This document shows positions 1 through 6,636 of a DNA stretch of 26,583 nt, one piece after another. Numbering within the stretch: position 1 is the first letter of the stretch; every line of letters starts with the position of its first letter. The stretch is from CAYLNM01 sp964385045. Its GTDB lineage: Bacteria > Planctomycetota > Phycisphaerae > Phycisphaerales > SM1A02. The notes under the pieces are model-generated. The model did no database searches and was not told the DNA's origin. It saw nothing but the letters and a program-made list of their open reading frames with translations. The stretch covers positions 1 through 26,583 of the forward strand of contig CAYLNM010000044.1 of assembly GCA_964385045.1 (NCBI GenBank), given 5' to 3'. The translations under genes and the position numbers were made by a program.

Positions 1-38
1 GCGGGGCCGGGGCCGGCGCGGGCGGCAGCCGGGGCGGG

Positions 39-755
39 TCAGCCCGCCCCGGCGTCGCGGGCGTCGCGGGCGGCGGCCGCGATCGCGGGCAGCGTCCGGA
101 CGAGCATCGCCTCGAGGCGTTCGAGGCCCAGGGCCAGGTCCCAGCGCTGCTCGGCCCGGTCGCCGGTGGTGTTGCTGATCGTCCGCAGCTCGATCGCGGG
201 CGGTCCGAGCAGGGCGGCCGCGTGCAGGACCGCCGCGCCCTCCATCGCCTCGGCCACCGCCCCGGTGCGCTCCCGGACCATCCGCGCGCGGGCGTCGGTG
301 CCCGAGCACGTCGCGACCGTCGCCACCACCCCGAGGCGGGCGTCCGGCACCGCCCCGACCGCGGCCGAGGCGAGCGCGGGGTGGGCCGGCAGCCGGTTGC
401 CGTCGGCCGCGTCCGCGAGCGGGAAGCCCATCGTGGCGACGTCCGAGAAGCCCCCCGGCGTCTCGAGCCCCTCCTCGACGTAGACCGAGCCGCTCGCGAC
501 GACGGCGTCGCCGAGCGCGAGCGGGTCGGGCGAGGGCAGCGCCCCGGCGACCCCGACGGAGAGGACCGCGTCCGGTGGCGGCTGCGCGAGGACCGCGCGG
601 GCGACCGTCACCGCCGCGTTCACGCGCCCGACGCCCGAGACGAGCACGCGCACCGACGCGGCGAGGCCGGCCGCCGCCGCGGCGCTCCGGACCGCCTCCG
701 CCTCGCGCTCCACCGCGGCGATCGCGAGCAGGCCTGCGTCCGTCCCCGTCGCCAC
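39..755 (-). CDS. mqnB: Futalosine hydrolase (MqnB), nucleoside phosphorylase fold
   Basis: Predicted to split futalosine into hypoxanthine and dehypoxanthine futalosine in the alternative menaquinone pathway, in the cytoplasm. The protein of about 238 aa shows the family pattern: GVGRVNA at residues 41-47, GVAGAL at 68-73, SGT at 151-153, MEGAA at 171-175 (the purine/ribose-binding Met-Glu of this fold) and ISN..GDR...W from 193, where MTA/SAH nucleosidases have SD. That Ser-Asn version favours futalosine hydrolase over MTAN. I chose the GTG at 755 because it lies one base after the hisS stop; the longer reading upstream is Arg/Pro-rich and overlaps hisS. The arrangement implies co-transcription and translational coupling with hisS. 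No other menaquinone gene is in the window, so the pathway assignment rests on the protein alone. Confidence 0.85.
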   Translation of the reverse strand: MATGTDAGLLAIAAVEREAEAVRSAAAAAGLAASVRVLVSGVGRVNAAVTVARAVLAQPPPDAVLSVGVAGALPSPDPLALGDAVVASGSVYVEEGLETPGGFSDVATMGFPLADAADGNRLPAHPALASAAVGAVPDARLGVVATVATCSGTDARARMVRERTGAVAEAMEGAAVLHAAALLGPPAIELRTISNTTGDRAEQRWDLALGLERLEAMLVRTLPAIAAAARDARDAGAG

Positions 756-756
756 C

Positions 757-2169
757 TCAGCCCGCCGGGCCGCCCGCGGGCGGGGCGGCCGGCCCGGGGG
801 CGGCGGTGCCGGTCGGCTCGGCGCTCGCGAGCACCGCGGCGACCAGCTCGGCCTCCGGCACCTCACGCTGCTCGCCGGTGGCCAGGTCCTTCACCGCCAC
901 CACGTCGGGGCGGTCTCCGTCGACGATGACCGCGAGCCGGGCGCGGGCCTTGGCCGCCTCCTCGAGCCACTTGCGCACCTTCGTGGTCGCGCGGTAGCTG
1001 CGACGGGCGTGGACGCCGGCCTCCCGCAGGGCCGCGAGCAGCCGCTCCTTGCGGGAGCCGACCGCGGCGTCGTCGCCGAGGACGAAGCAATCGGGGGCGG
1101 GCACGAGCTCCTCGGCCGCGGGCAGCAGGCCGCGGTCGGCGAGCACGAGGCCGAGCACCACATCGCCCATGCCGAAGCCCACCGCGGGGCTCGGCGGGCC
1201 GCCGAAGAGCTCGACGAGTCCGTCGTAGCGGCCCCCGCCCGCGACCGCCCGTTCGCGGCCGCCGGTCTCGTGCACCTCGAAGACGATGCCGGTGTAGTAC
1301 GCGAGCCCGCGCACGATCGACAGGTCGAGCCGGCACCAGTCGAGGACGCCGGCGTCCCCGAGCCGGCCGGCAAGCTCGCGCAGCTCGTCGAAGCCGGGCG
1401 CCGACTCGAGCAGGGCGGCCGAGTCGGCGTCGTCCGGCAGCAGGGCCGCCCCGCCGTCCCGGACGTCCGCGAGCGGGATGCGGGTGCCGGCGAACCGGTC
1501 GAGCAGGGCGAGGCCGGCCGGGTCCATGCCGACGTCCGCCGCCTGCTCGGCGAAGACCTCGGCCGGGACCTTCTCGCGGCGGTCGAGCAGCTGCAGGGCG
1601 GCGTCGAGCCGGTCCGCGTCCACGCCGCAGCGGGCCTCGAGGAGGGCGGCGGCGAGCCCGCGGTGGCTGACGCGGAAGGCGAGGGCGTCCGGCCCGAGTC
1701 CGAGGCGCCGGAGGGCGGTCACGGCGGTCGCGATGACCTCGGCCTCGGCCGCGGGCCCGGGCTCGCCGACCACGTCGACGTTCCACTGCACGTGCTCGCG
1801 GAGCCGGCCGCGCTGCGGACGCTCGGCCCGGAACAGGCACGGCACGCTGAACCACTTCACCGGCCGCGGGGCGGCGGTCCCGAGCGCCGCGACCATGCGG
1901 GCGAGCGTGGGCGTGAACTCCGCCCGCAGGGCATAGGTGGTGTCGCCGCCGGCCCGCGTGAACGTGAACAGCTCGCTCACGATGCCGGGGCCGCTCTTGG
2001 TGGTGTAGAGCTCGACGTGCTCGAACGTCGGGCCCTCGACCTCCTCGAAGCCGTGCACGACGGACGCGTGCCGCCACGCCGCCTCGACGTGCCGGCGCAC
2101 GGCCATCTGCGGGGGCGGGAAGTCGCGGGTGCCGCGGGGAGCCTGGAATCGCTGGGCGTGGCTGGCCAT
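757..2169 (-). CDS. hisS: Histidine--tRNA ligase
   Basis: Charges tRNA-His; class II aminoacyl-tRNA synthetase of 470 aa, slightly longer than the usual 420-430. Visible signatures are PRGTRDF at residues 11-17, the motif 2 region FRAERPQRGRLREHVQ at 113-128, the histidine-specific GLAYYTGIVFE at about 287-297, and motif 3 AVGFGMGD near 327. The C-terminal anticodon-binding domain follows, with a typical ending before the stop. The usual LRPE.T element reads LRAEFT here (81-86). The ATG at 2169 gives the natural N-terminus; the open frame continues upstream to 2559 but overlaps the small membrane gene and is Pro/Arg-rich. No Shine-Dalgarno sequence is obvious before this ATG. The gene ends one base before mqnB. 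Confidence 0.95.
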   Translation of the reverse strand: MASHAQRFQAPRGTRDFPPPQMAVRRHVEAAWRHASVVHGFEEVEGPTFEHVELYTTKSGPGIVSELFTFTRAGGDTTYALRAEFTPTLARMVAALGTAAPRPVKWFSVPCLFRAERPQRGRLREHVQWNVDVVGEPGPAAEAEVIATAVTALRRLGLGPDALAFRVSHRGLAAALLEARCGVDADRLDAALQLLDRREKVPAEVFAEQAADVGMDPAGLALLDRFAGTRIPLADVRDGGAALLPDDADSAALLESAPGFDELRELAGRLGDAGVLDWCRLDLSIVRGLAYYTGIVFEVHETGGRERAVAGGGRYDGLVELFGGPPSPAVGFGMGDVVLGLVLADRGLLPAAEELVPAPDCFVLGDDAAVGSRKERLLAALREAGVHARRSYRATTKVRKWLEEAAKARARLAVIVDGDRPDVVAVKDLATGEQREVPEAELVAAVLASAEPTGTAAPGPAAPPAGGPAG

Positions 2170-2291
2170 GGTCGGGGACGGGCGAGAGGGGAGTCGAGGG
2201 TGGCGGGGCGGGAGGGCGGCGGGGCGGCGGGGCGATCCGGCGGACGTGGGGGCGGGACGGGCGGCGGTCCGGTGGGGCCCCCGCGGTGCGG

Positions 2292-2549
2292 TCAGGGCCG
2301 CTGGACGGGCACCGCGGGGATGCCCACCTCGACCAGGAGCGAGAGCAGCACCGCGAGCACCCCGAGGCCGAGCACGATGAGCGTGGCCATCACCGTCACG
2401 TGACGCCAGTACTCGCGCAGGTCCCGGACGCGGAGCGCCTTCCAGATCATCGAGATCAGGAACGCGAACGGGATCGCGAGCAGGTACCAGACCGGCTGCA
2501 CCGCGTTCAGGGGCGAGAGGAACGGCACGTAGGCGAGTGCCCCGATCAC
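2292..2549 (-). CDS. Small membrane protein with two transmembrane helices
   Basis: An 85-aa protein of unknown function. Two hydrophobic stretches are clear: VWYLLAIPFAFLISMIW (about residues 20-36) and a second from about 53 to 75, separated by a basic loop (RVRDLREYWR), so it should be an inner-membrane hairpin. The GTG start overlaps the stop of the upstream TM2-like gene (GTGA overlap), which indicates translational coupling and probably a shared function at the membrane. A gap of about 120 bases separates it from hisS, in which I see no gene. Family not recognised. Confidence 0.75.
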   Translation of the reverse strand: MIGALAYVPFLSPLNAVQPVWYLLAIPFAFLISMIWKALRVRDLREYWRHVTVMATLIVLGLGVLAVLLSLLVEVGIPAVPVQRP

Positions 2550-3103
2550 GAGCCGTCACCCTCCCGCGCCGCTCGCTCGCGGGGCGACGGCAGGCGGTTC
2601 GGATTGAAGAAGTCCAGCACCACGACGAGATTCATCAGTCCCGCGAGGGCGATGTACAGCGTCCCGACCTCGTTGACGTGACCGATGGACGCCCGCCGGA
2701 GCATGCGTCGCATCTCTGGATCCTCGTCGGCGTACCGCTGACGGTCGTCGGTCCTCGCGCGGGGGGAGAAGTCGTACGACTGGCCGGGCGAGATCCGCTC
2801 GCGGAGGGCGTCGAGGGCGAAGACGACCGGCCCGCAGCCGGACTGGGCGATGAACCAGAGGCGATCGTTGCGTCGGTCGACGACGTCGGGGCCCCCGATC
2901 AGGACGCCGCCCGCGAGCAGCAGGGCGGTGGCGAGCAGGATCAGCACGCCGCGGCGGCGGTGGCCGACGTAGAGGTGCCCGAGCCCGGGTACGAGCCACG
3001 CGAGCACCGCGGCATCGGGGCGGGCCGGCATCCGCTCGGCGGGAGGCTCGGGAGCCCCTCCGACGGTGGTCCGGCCGTGGGTTCGGGGGGACGAGCCGGT
3101 CAT
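2546..3103 (-). CDS. TM2-like / DUF6677-type membrane protein
   Basis: Predicted inner-membrane protein of about 185 aa. A segment reads AWLVPGLGHLYVGHRRRGVL, the signature of TM2-like proteins (Gly-rich turn, GLGH.Y.G..RRG), followed by a long hydrophobic helix. A second helix (TLYIALAGLMNLVVVLDFF) lies near the C-terminus, with a soluble loop holding ERISPGQSYDF between them. Planctomycete genomes commonly carry such a protein of unknown role; the DUF6677 label is from memory and unverified. The ATG at 3103 is preferred, but an ATG at 3031 just before the conserved part is possible, and neither has a strong Shine-Dalgarno. It is coupled to the downstream small membrane gene and divergent from the gene at 3232. 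Confidence 0.7.
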   Translation of the reverse strand: MTGSSPRTHGRTTVGGAPEPPAERMPARPDAAVLAWLVPGLGHLYVGHRRRGVLILLATALLLAGGVLIGGPDVVDRRNDRLWFIAQSGCGPVVFALDALRERISPGQSYDFSPRARTDDRQRYADEDPEMRRMLRRASIGHVNEVGTLYIALAGLMNLVVVLDFFNPNRLPSPRERAAREGDGS

Positions 3104-3184
3104 GAGAGGGAGGGAGCCGACGCGGATGGAGAGGGAGCCGGATCCGCTGCAGCGACGGGGCGGGCCGGACGACGAAGGAAGGTC

Positions 3185-3194
3185 AGGGTAGCCT
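3185..3194. promoter_or_regulatory. Candidate overlapping divergent -10 elements
   Basis: The sequence AGGGTAGCCT holds TAGCCT on the plus strand (38 bases before the ATG at 3232) and TACCCT on the minus strand (82 bases before the ATG at 3103). Both fit TANNNT, the minimal -10 pattern. No recognisable -35 accompanies either. This is a motif-based suggestion only. Confidence 0.3.
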
Positions 3195-3231
3195 GTCACC
3201 CCCGCCCCTGCGACTCTGGGAGATCGCCGCC

Positions 3232-3717
3232 ATGTCCGCCGACGACGCCGTCACCACCGGATCCGCGGATCCTGCGCCCTCGGGTGCCGACGAGCCCCGG
3301 TCGGGCACGGGCGACGGCACCGCCGCCGCGGAGGAGCAGCGGAGGGCGTCCGGCGATCGCGGGAGCGTGGTCGATCGCCGCACCGGCGTCGACCGCCGCC
3401 GGATCGGTCGCTCGACCAACCTCGAGCGCCGCCGCGGGCCCGGCCGCCGTCGCACCGACTTCATGCGGACGGCGGAGGAGGGGGAGATGAACCAGGAGCA
3501 GTTTCTGTTCCTGACGGCCATCGACGCCTTCAAGCAGGTCAACGGCAAGACCTTCCCGACCTGGACCGACGTGCTCGAGGTGATCCGCAAGCTCGGCTAC
3601 CGCAAGACGATGCCGAGCGAGCTCAGCCTCGGTCGCCACGTCGAGGACTGGACCGAGCCGTCGGACGCCCCGTCGGGCGTGGACCGGCCGAGCGCCGAGG
3701 GGGACGACGAGGACTGA
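3232..3717 (+). CDS. Conserved hypothetical protein with Arg-rich linker
   Basis: A 161-aa protein of unknown function. Residues 1-45 are low-complexity (Ala, Ser, Asp, Glu). Residues 46-76 are strongly basic with repeated DRR/DRRR motifs. Residues 85-133 look like a compact folded domain starting MNQEQFLFLTAIDAFK and containing FPTWTDVLEVIRKLGYRK, which has the spacing of a small helical DNA- or protein-binding unit. That is inference; no family is recognised. A good ribosome site, GGGAG nine bases before the ATG, supports the start. An internal ATG at 3487 could in principle start the C-terminal domain alone (GGAGGGGGAG lies just before it). The gene is convergent with the ferredoxin downstream. 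Confidence 0.75.
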   Translation: MSADDAVTTGSADPAPSGADEPRSGTGDGTAAAEEQRRASGDRGSVVDRRTGVDRRRIGRSTNLERRRGPGRRRTDFMRTAEEGEMNQEQFLFLTAIDAFKQVNGKTFPTWTDVLEVIRKLGYRKTMPSELSLGRHVEDWTEPSDAPSGVDRPSAEGDDED

Positions 3718-3794
3718 TCGGGTCGCGGTGCGTCGCGCTGCGGCGCGGCGTCGCCGGGGCGATCGGCGCCGCGGTGCCCGCGCGACGGGTTCGG

Positions 3795-3821
3795 CGCCCG
3801 GCTGCGCTCCGTCGCCGGGCG
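3795..3821. terminator. Hairpin between convergent genes
   Basis: Perfect 8-bp arms CGCCCGGC and GCCGGGCG with an 11-base loop lie between the convergent genes ending at 3717 and 3942. No T-tract follows on either strand, so an intrinsic terminator role is only plausible. Confidence 0.3.
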
Positions 3822-3941
3822 TGCGAGCGACGGCGGTCGCGGTGGGCGTGTCACGTGGAGGCGAGTCGCCCGGAAGCCGGAAGTCGGTCGCCGCGCCGCC
3901 GGGATGACGGCGGTGCTCGCGCGGGGACGCGGCGGGATCCG

Positions 3942-4205
3942 TCAGTCGTTGCGGTAGTGCGCGGCGTTCAGCTCGACGAAGTGCTTCCACTCCTCCGGCA
4001 GATCGTCCTCGTGGAAGATCGCCTGGACCGGGCATTCGTCGACGCACAGGCCGCAGTCGATGCAGGTGTCCGGATCGATGAAGAGCTGCGTCGCCTCCTC
4101 GTGTCCGTCCTCGCCCTTCGCCGGATGGATGCAGTCCACGGGGCAGACGTCGACGCAGGACGTGTCCTTGGTGCCGATGCACGGCTCAGCGATGATGTGG
4201 GGCAT
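3942..4205 (-). CDS. fdxA: Seven-iron (3Fe-4S/4Fe-4S) ferredoxin
   Basis: Small soluble electron carrier of 87 aa. Cysteines fall at residues 9, 17, 21, 25 and 48, 51, 54, 58, in the contexts CIGTKDTSCVDVCPVDC and CIDCGLCVDECP. The C-terminal set is a classical C..C..C...CP motif. The N-terminal set has Thr-12 where an eight-iron ferredoxin has its second Cys, the pattern of seven-iron ferredoxins with one [3Fe-4S] and one [4Fe-4S] cluster. The C-terminal tail (EEWKHFVELNAAHY) also matches that group. Start: ATG at 4205 with GAGG nine bases upstream. The gene appears monocistronic; a candidate TACACT -10 lies at 4291-4296. Partner enzymes cannot be inferred from the neighbours. Confidence 0.93.
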   Translation of the reverse strand: MPHIIAEPCIGTKDTSCVDVCPVDCIHPAKGEDGHEEATQLFIDPDTCIDCGLCVDECPVQAIFHEDDLPEEWKHFVELNAAHYRND

Positions 4206-4325
4206 GGCGGCGATCCTCGAACGCGACGGTCGTCGCGGGTGAGCGGGGTGCGATTGACCGGGGCCCATTCGGGCCGCGCGGCGGAGGCCGAGTGTAGGCG
4301 GCGGCCCCGGCGGGTCGCTACCTAC

Positions 4326-4450
4326 GCGGGTCCGGGAACCCGCGGCTCCCCGGGGGGGTGGAGGGTCCGGGAACCTGCGAGCTCGAGCGGCCGGGACGCG
4401 CCGCCGGCGCGTCCCGGCGACGGAGTCTTGCGGGATCCCGGAATCGCGGG
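4326..4450. repeat. Three related short repeats upstream of the ferredoxin gene
   Basis: GGGTCCGGGAACC occurs at 4328-4340 and again at 4363-4375, and a diverged form (GGGATCCCGGAA) lies at 4432-4443. The first copy sits in a perfect hairpin, GCGGGT-CCGGGA-ACCCGC at 4326-4343. The 4206-4622 interval has no convincing gene; besides these repeats it holds the two hairpins listed separately. Confidence 0.45.
4391..4417. repeat. Strong perfect hairpin, 12-bp stem
   Basis: CCGGGACGCGCC pairs perfectly with GGCGCGTCCCGG across a 3-base loop. No T-tract follows on either strand. It lies between the histone-like gene and the ferredoxin gene, both on the minus strand, so it could act as a second terminator or as an insulating structure. 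Confidence 0.5.
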
Positions 4451-4547
4451 CCCGGGCGGGAGCCGTGGCCCCTTGCCCGCGGCCCGCGGCCCGCGGGGCG
4501 CCGCCCGAGGCGGAGGCCGCCGGATCCGGACCGCCGCGCACGAGAAC

Positions 4548-4576
4548 GGGGCGGGCGACACCGGGTCGCCCGCCCC
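4548..4576 (-). terminator. Terminator hairpin after the histone-like gene
   Basis: Perfect 12-bp stem (GGGGCGGGCGAC with GTCGCCCGCCCC) and a 5-base loop, starting 47 bases beyond the stop of the basic protein gene in its direction of transcription. It is followed on the minus strand by GTTCTCG, only a weak T-rich tail. Confidence 0.55.
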
Positions 4577-4622
4577 GCGGGTCTCCTCGTGGGGCCGCGT
4601 CGCGTGACGCGGCGGAGGGGGG

Positions 4623-4976
4623 TCAGCGGGTGGTGCGCCGCCGACGGGTGACCTTCTTGCGGGCGGTCTTGCGCGCCGCGGTCTTCTTGCGGGCGGTCTT
4701 CTTCCGCGCCGTCTTCTTCCGGGCGGTCTTCTTCCGCGCGGTCTTCTTGCGGGCGGTCTTCTTCCGCGCCGTCTTCTTGCGGGCGGTCTTCTTCCGGGCG
4801 ACCTTCTTGCGGGCCGTCTTCTTCCGGGCGGTCTTCTTGCGAGCCGTCTTCTTGCGGGCGGTCTTCTTGCGGGCGACCTTCTTCCGGGTCGTCTTGCGAG
4901 CCGCCGTCTTCTTGCGGGTGGTCTTTCGGGCGACCTTCTTGCGGGCCACCTTCTTGCGTGTGGTCTTCCTGGCCAT
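4623..4976 (-). CDS. Histone H1-like Lys/Arg-rich repeat protein
   Basis: A 117-aa protein made almost only of Ala, Arg, Lys, Thr and Val, with no acidic and no aromatic residue. After irregular ARKTT/RKKV units (residues 2-34) come 13 consecutive pentads ARKKT or ARKKV (35-99), then a basic tail ending TRRRRTTR. The composition resembles the C-terminal tails of histone H1 and bacterial H1-like proteins such as chlamydial Hc1/Hc2 and Pseudomonas AlgP, which coat and condense DNA. A nucleoid role here is inferred from that. Start: ATG at 4976 with a perfect AGGAG seven bases upstream, suggesting strong translation. A terminator hairpin follows. It is divergent from dapB, and the leader carries an inverted repeat at 5020-5044. 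Confidence 0.85.
   Translation of the reverse strand: MARKTTRKKVARKKVARKTTRKKTAARKTTRKKVARKKTARKKTARKKTARKKTARKKVARKKTARKKTARKKTARKKTARKKTARKKTARKKTARKKTAARKTARKKVTRRRRTTR
4680..4874 (-). repeat. 15-bp tandem repeat coding for ARKKT/V pentads
   Basis: Thirteen successive 15-bp units encode residues 35-99 of the histone-like protein. Units differ mainly by synonymous Arg codons (CGG, CGC, CGT), so protein sequence is more conserved than DNA. The array is a likely site of slippage or recombination that would change protein length by whole pentads. Confidence 0.8.
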
Positions 4977-5019
4977 GGAAGTTCTCCTGTTTGCGTGTCG
5001 GAGCGAGGAGACTGCGCGC

Positions 5020-5044
5020 ACGCCGATGCGTACGCCATCGGCGT
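5020..5044. promoter_or_regulatory. Operator-like inverted repeat in the histone-like gene leader
   Basis: Perfect 9-bp arms ACGCCGATG and CATCGGCGT are separated by CGTACGC, 44 bases upstream of the ATG at 4976. The size and symmetry suit a dimeric regulator; as RNA it would also form a leader hairpin. The surrounding 4977-5183 stretch is less GC-rich than its neighbours, as expected of a divergent promoter region. Confidence 0.4.
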
Positions 5045-5183
5045 ATCTTGTACCCCTATCGGACGGGGTCCGAAAGCGGCTTGAGGGTTTTTGTTCGGCC
5101 GCGCAGCGCGGTGCGGCGCGCCGCGGGACGTGCGTCGGGACGCGTCGGACATCCCGCCCCGAGGCCGCATGGGAGCATCCTCG

Positions 5184-5870
5184 ATGCACGAGCAGTCCTG
5201 CACCCGCATCGCGATCGTCGGCGCGAGCGGTCGTCTCGGGGGCCGCATCGCGGCGCTCGCGTCCGCACGCGACGATGTGCGCGTCACGGCCTCGCTCGGG
5301 CGTCACGACCCCGATCCGGCGGACGACGTGGACGTGGTCGTGGACGTCTCGGGAGCGCCCGGCGCGGCCCGCGCCGTCGCGCTCGCGGGCCGTCTCGGCG
5401 CACCGTTGCTCCAGGCGGGCACGGGACTTGCGGACGAGGACCGCCGGGCGACCGAGCGCCTCGCGGAGCGGGTGGCGGTGCTGGTCGCACCCAATCTCTC
5501 CCGCGGCGTGGCGATGCTTCAGCAGCTCCTCGCGGCGGCGCTGGCCGCGGCGCCCGCGGACTGGACGATCGACGTGGTGGAGACGCACCACGTCGGCAAG
5601 CGCGATGCGCCGTCGGGCACGGCCCTCGCTCTCGTCGAGACGGCGCGCGCGGCGGGGCGACCGGTGCCGGAGGATCGCGTGCACGCCCTGCGATCGGGCG
5701 GCGTGGTCGGCGAGCACGAGATCGTGCTCGGCGGTCCGCGGGAGACGGTGCGGCTGCGGCACGAGGCGATCGACCGCGACGTCTTCGCCGGCGGCGCGCT
5801 CGAGGCCGCGCGATGGCTGCACGGCCGGCCGCCGGGTCGCTACGCGATGCGGGACGTGCTCGGGAACTGA
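5184..5870 (+). CDS. dapB: 4-hydroxy-tetrahydrodipicolinate reductase
   Basis: NAD(P)H-dependent reductase of the diaminopimelate/lysine pathway, 228 aa; short compared with the roughly 270 aa of E. coli but within the range of compact forms. The N-terminal Rossmann motif is VGASGRLGGRI (residues 12-22). The catalytic and substrate-binding block is ETHHVGKRDAPSGTA (133-147), containing the family HH..K.DAPSGTA signature with the active-site His and Lys. APNLSRGV (102-109) matches the usual APNMS.G. The ATG at 5184 is chosen because GGGAG lies eight bases before it; an in-frame ATG at 5169 has no such site. No other lysine gene is adjacent. It is convergent with the gene at 5964. Confidence 0.93.
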   Translation: MHEQSCTRIAIVGASGRLGGRIAALASARDDVRVTASLGRHDPDPADDVDVVVDVSGAPGAARAVALAGRLGAPLLQAGTGLADEDRRATERLAERVAVLVAPNLSRGVAMLQQLLAAALAAAPADWTIDVVETHHVGKRDAPSGTALALVETARAAGRPVPEDRVHALRSGGVVGEHEIVLGGPRETVRLRHEAIDRDVFAGGALEAARWLHGRPPGRYAMRDVLGN

Positions 5871-5963
5871 GCGTCGCGGCGGGAACGGCGGCCCGCGGGC
5901 CCGCCCGTGGAGCCAGGGAGCTCGGCGCACGAACGGCGCCGAACGCGCGGGATCACTTCACGT

Positions 5964-6434
5964 TCAGGGCAGGATCGAGCCGACTTCGGTGCCGTTGGCT
6001 GCGTTGTAGAGGGCGATCGCCTGATCGTCCATGAGTCCCGCCGGGACTCGGGCGCGGACCACGCCGGAGTGCGGGTCGTACCAGAACGTCCCATCGTTGG
6101 ACTCGACCGCGACGATGCACCGCGGGTGCCGCCGCCCGCGATCGCTCGCGGACGCGATCTCGATCCACGGGCGGGTGCCGTCGAACCACGGATTGGTCGG
6201 CAGCGGCTGCTCGAACCACTCGGGCTCGATCCACTCCGGGTATCCGCGGGTCCGCTGGTTCTCTCGCTCGATCGTCGCCTGCAGGTCGATGCGCCGCTGG
6301 ATCAGCTCGAGGCTTCGCCGCACGTCCGCGACGCGGCTCCAGCGGTCGTCGGCCGTGGCGGGCTGGGGCCGCACCGCGAGGATGGCCGCGAGCAGTCCCA
6401 GCATCACCAGGATCAGGACGGTGATCGAGCGCAC
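5964..6434 (-). CDS. Pseudopilin-like membrane-anchored protein
   Basis: About 156 aa, function unknown. The N-terminus is a single hydrophobic helix (RSITVLILVMLGLLAAILAV), followed by a polar helical region with VRRSLELIQRRIDLQATIERE and a C-terminal part containing FWYDPHSGVVRARVP. That layout, one N-terminal helix running into an amphipathic helix and then a small beta region, recalls type II secretion pseudopilins of the GspG kind, but no GFTLIE-type cleavage motif is present. I prefer the GTG at 6434, which has GGGGAGG four bases upstream and places the helix at the very N-terminus. The ATG at 6473 gives a 13-residue Gly-rich extension. No partner secretion gene is adjacent. Confidence 0.7.
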   Translation of the reverse strand: MRSITVLILVMLGLLAAILAVRPQPATADDRWSRVADVRRSLELIQRRIDLQATIERENQRTRGYPEWIEPEWFEQPLPTNPWFDGTRPWIEIASASDRGRRHPRCIVAVESNDGTFWYDPHSGVVRARVPAGLMDDQAIALYNAANGTEVGSILP

Positions 6435-6591
6435 GCCGCCTCCCCGCCCGGCAAGGATGCCGGGACCGTCCATACCTTCGACCGTCGCGGGCCGGCGGAG
6501 GCGGCGGAAGTCGGCGGCCGCGGCCGCATCGCGCCGACCCTGCGGGTCGTGCGGGCGACGCGGGTCGCCCGGCTCGCGGCGGCGCGCCCCG

Positions 6592-6597
6592 TATCAT
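6592..6597 (+). promoter_or_regulatory. Candidate -10 (TATCAT) for the M16 gene
   Basis: TATCAT (5 of 6 matches to TATAAT) stands out in a GC-rich stretch 45 bases before the ATG at 6637. No clear -35 precedes it. The same GTATCAT string occurs upstream of the lectin gene at 25374-25380. Confidence 0.35.
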
Positions 6598-6636
6598 CCG
6601 GCCCACGCGACCGACGACCCCCCACGGAGCCCGCGC

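Noticed and set aside
1009..2403. 464-codon plus-strand frame opposite hisS
   Set aside because: hisS has all class II synthetase motifs on the other strand; this frame has none.
5890..5901. GGCCCGCGGGCC palindrome between dapB and the gene at 5964
   Set aside because: Too short a stem after allowing a loop, and no T-tract; expected by chance at this GC content.
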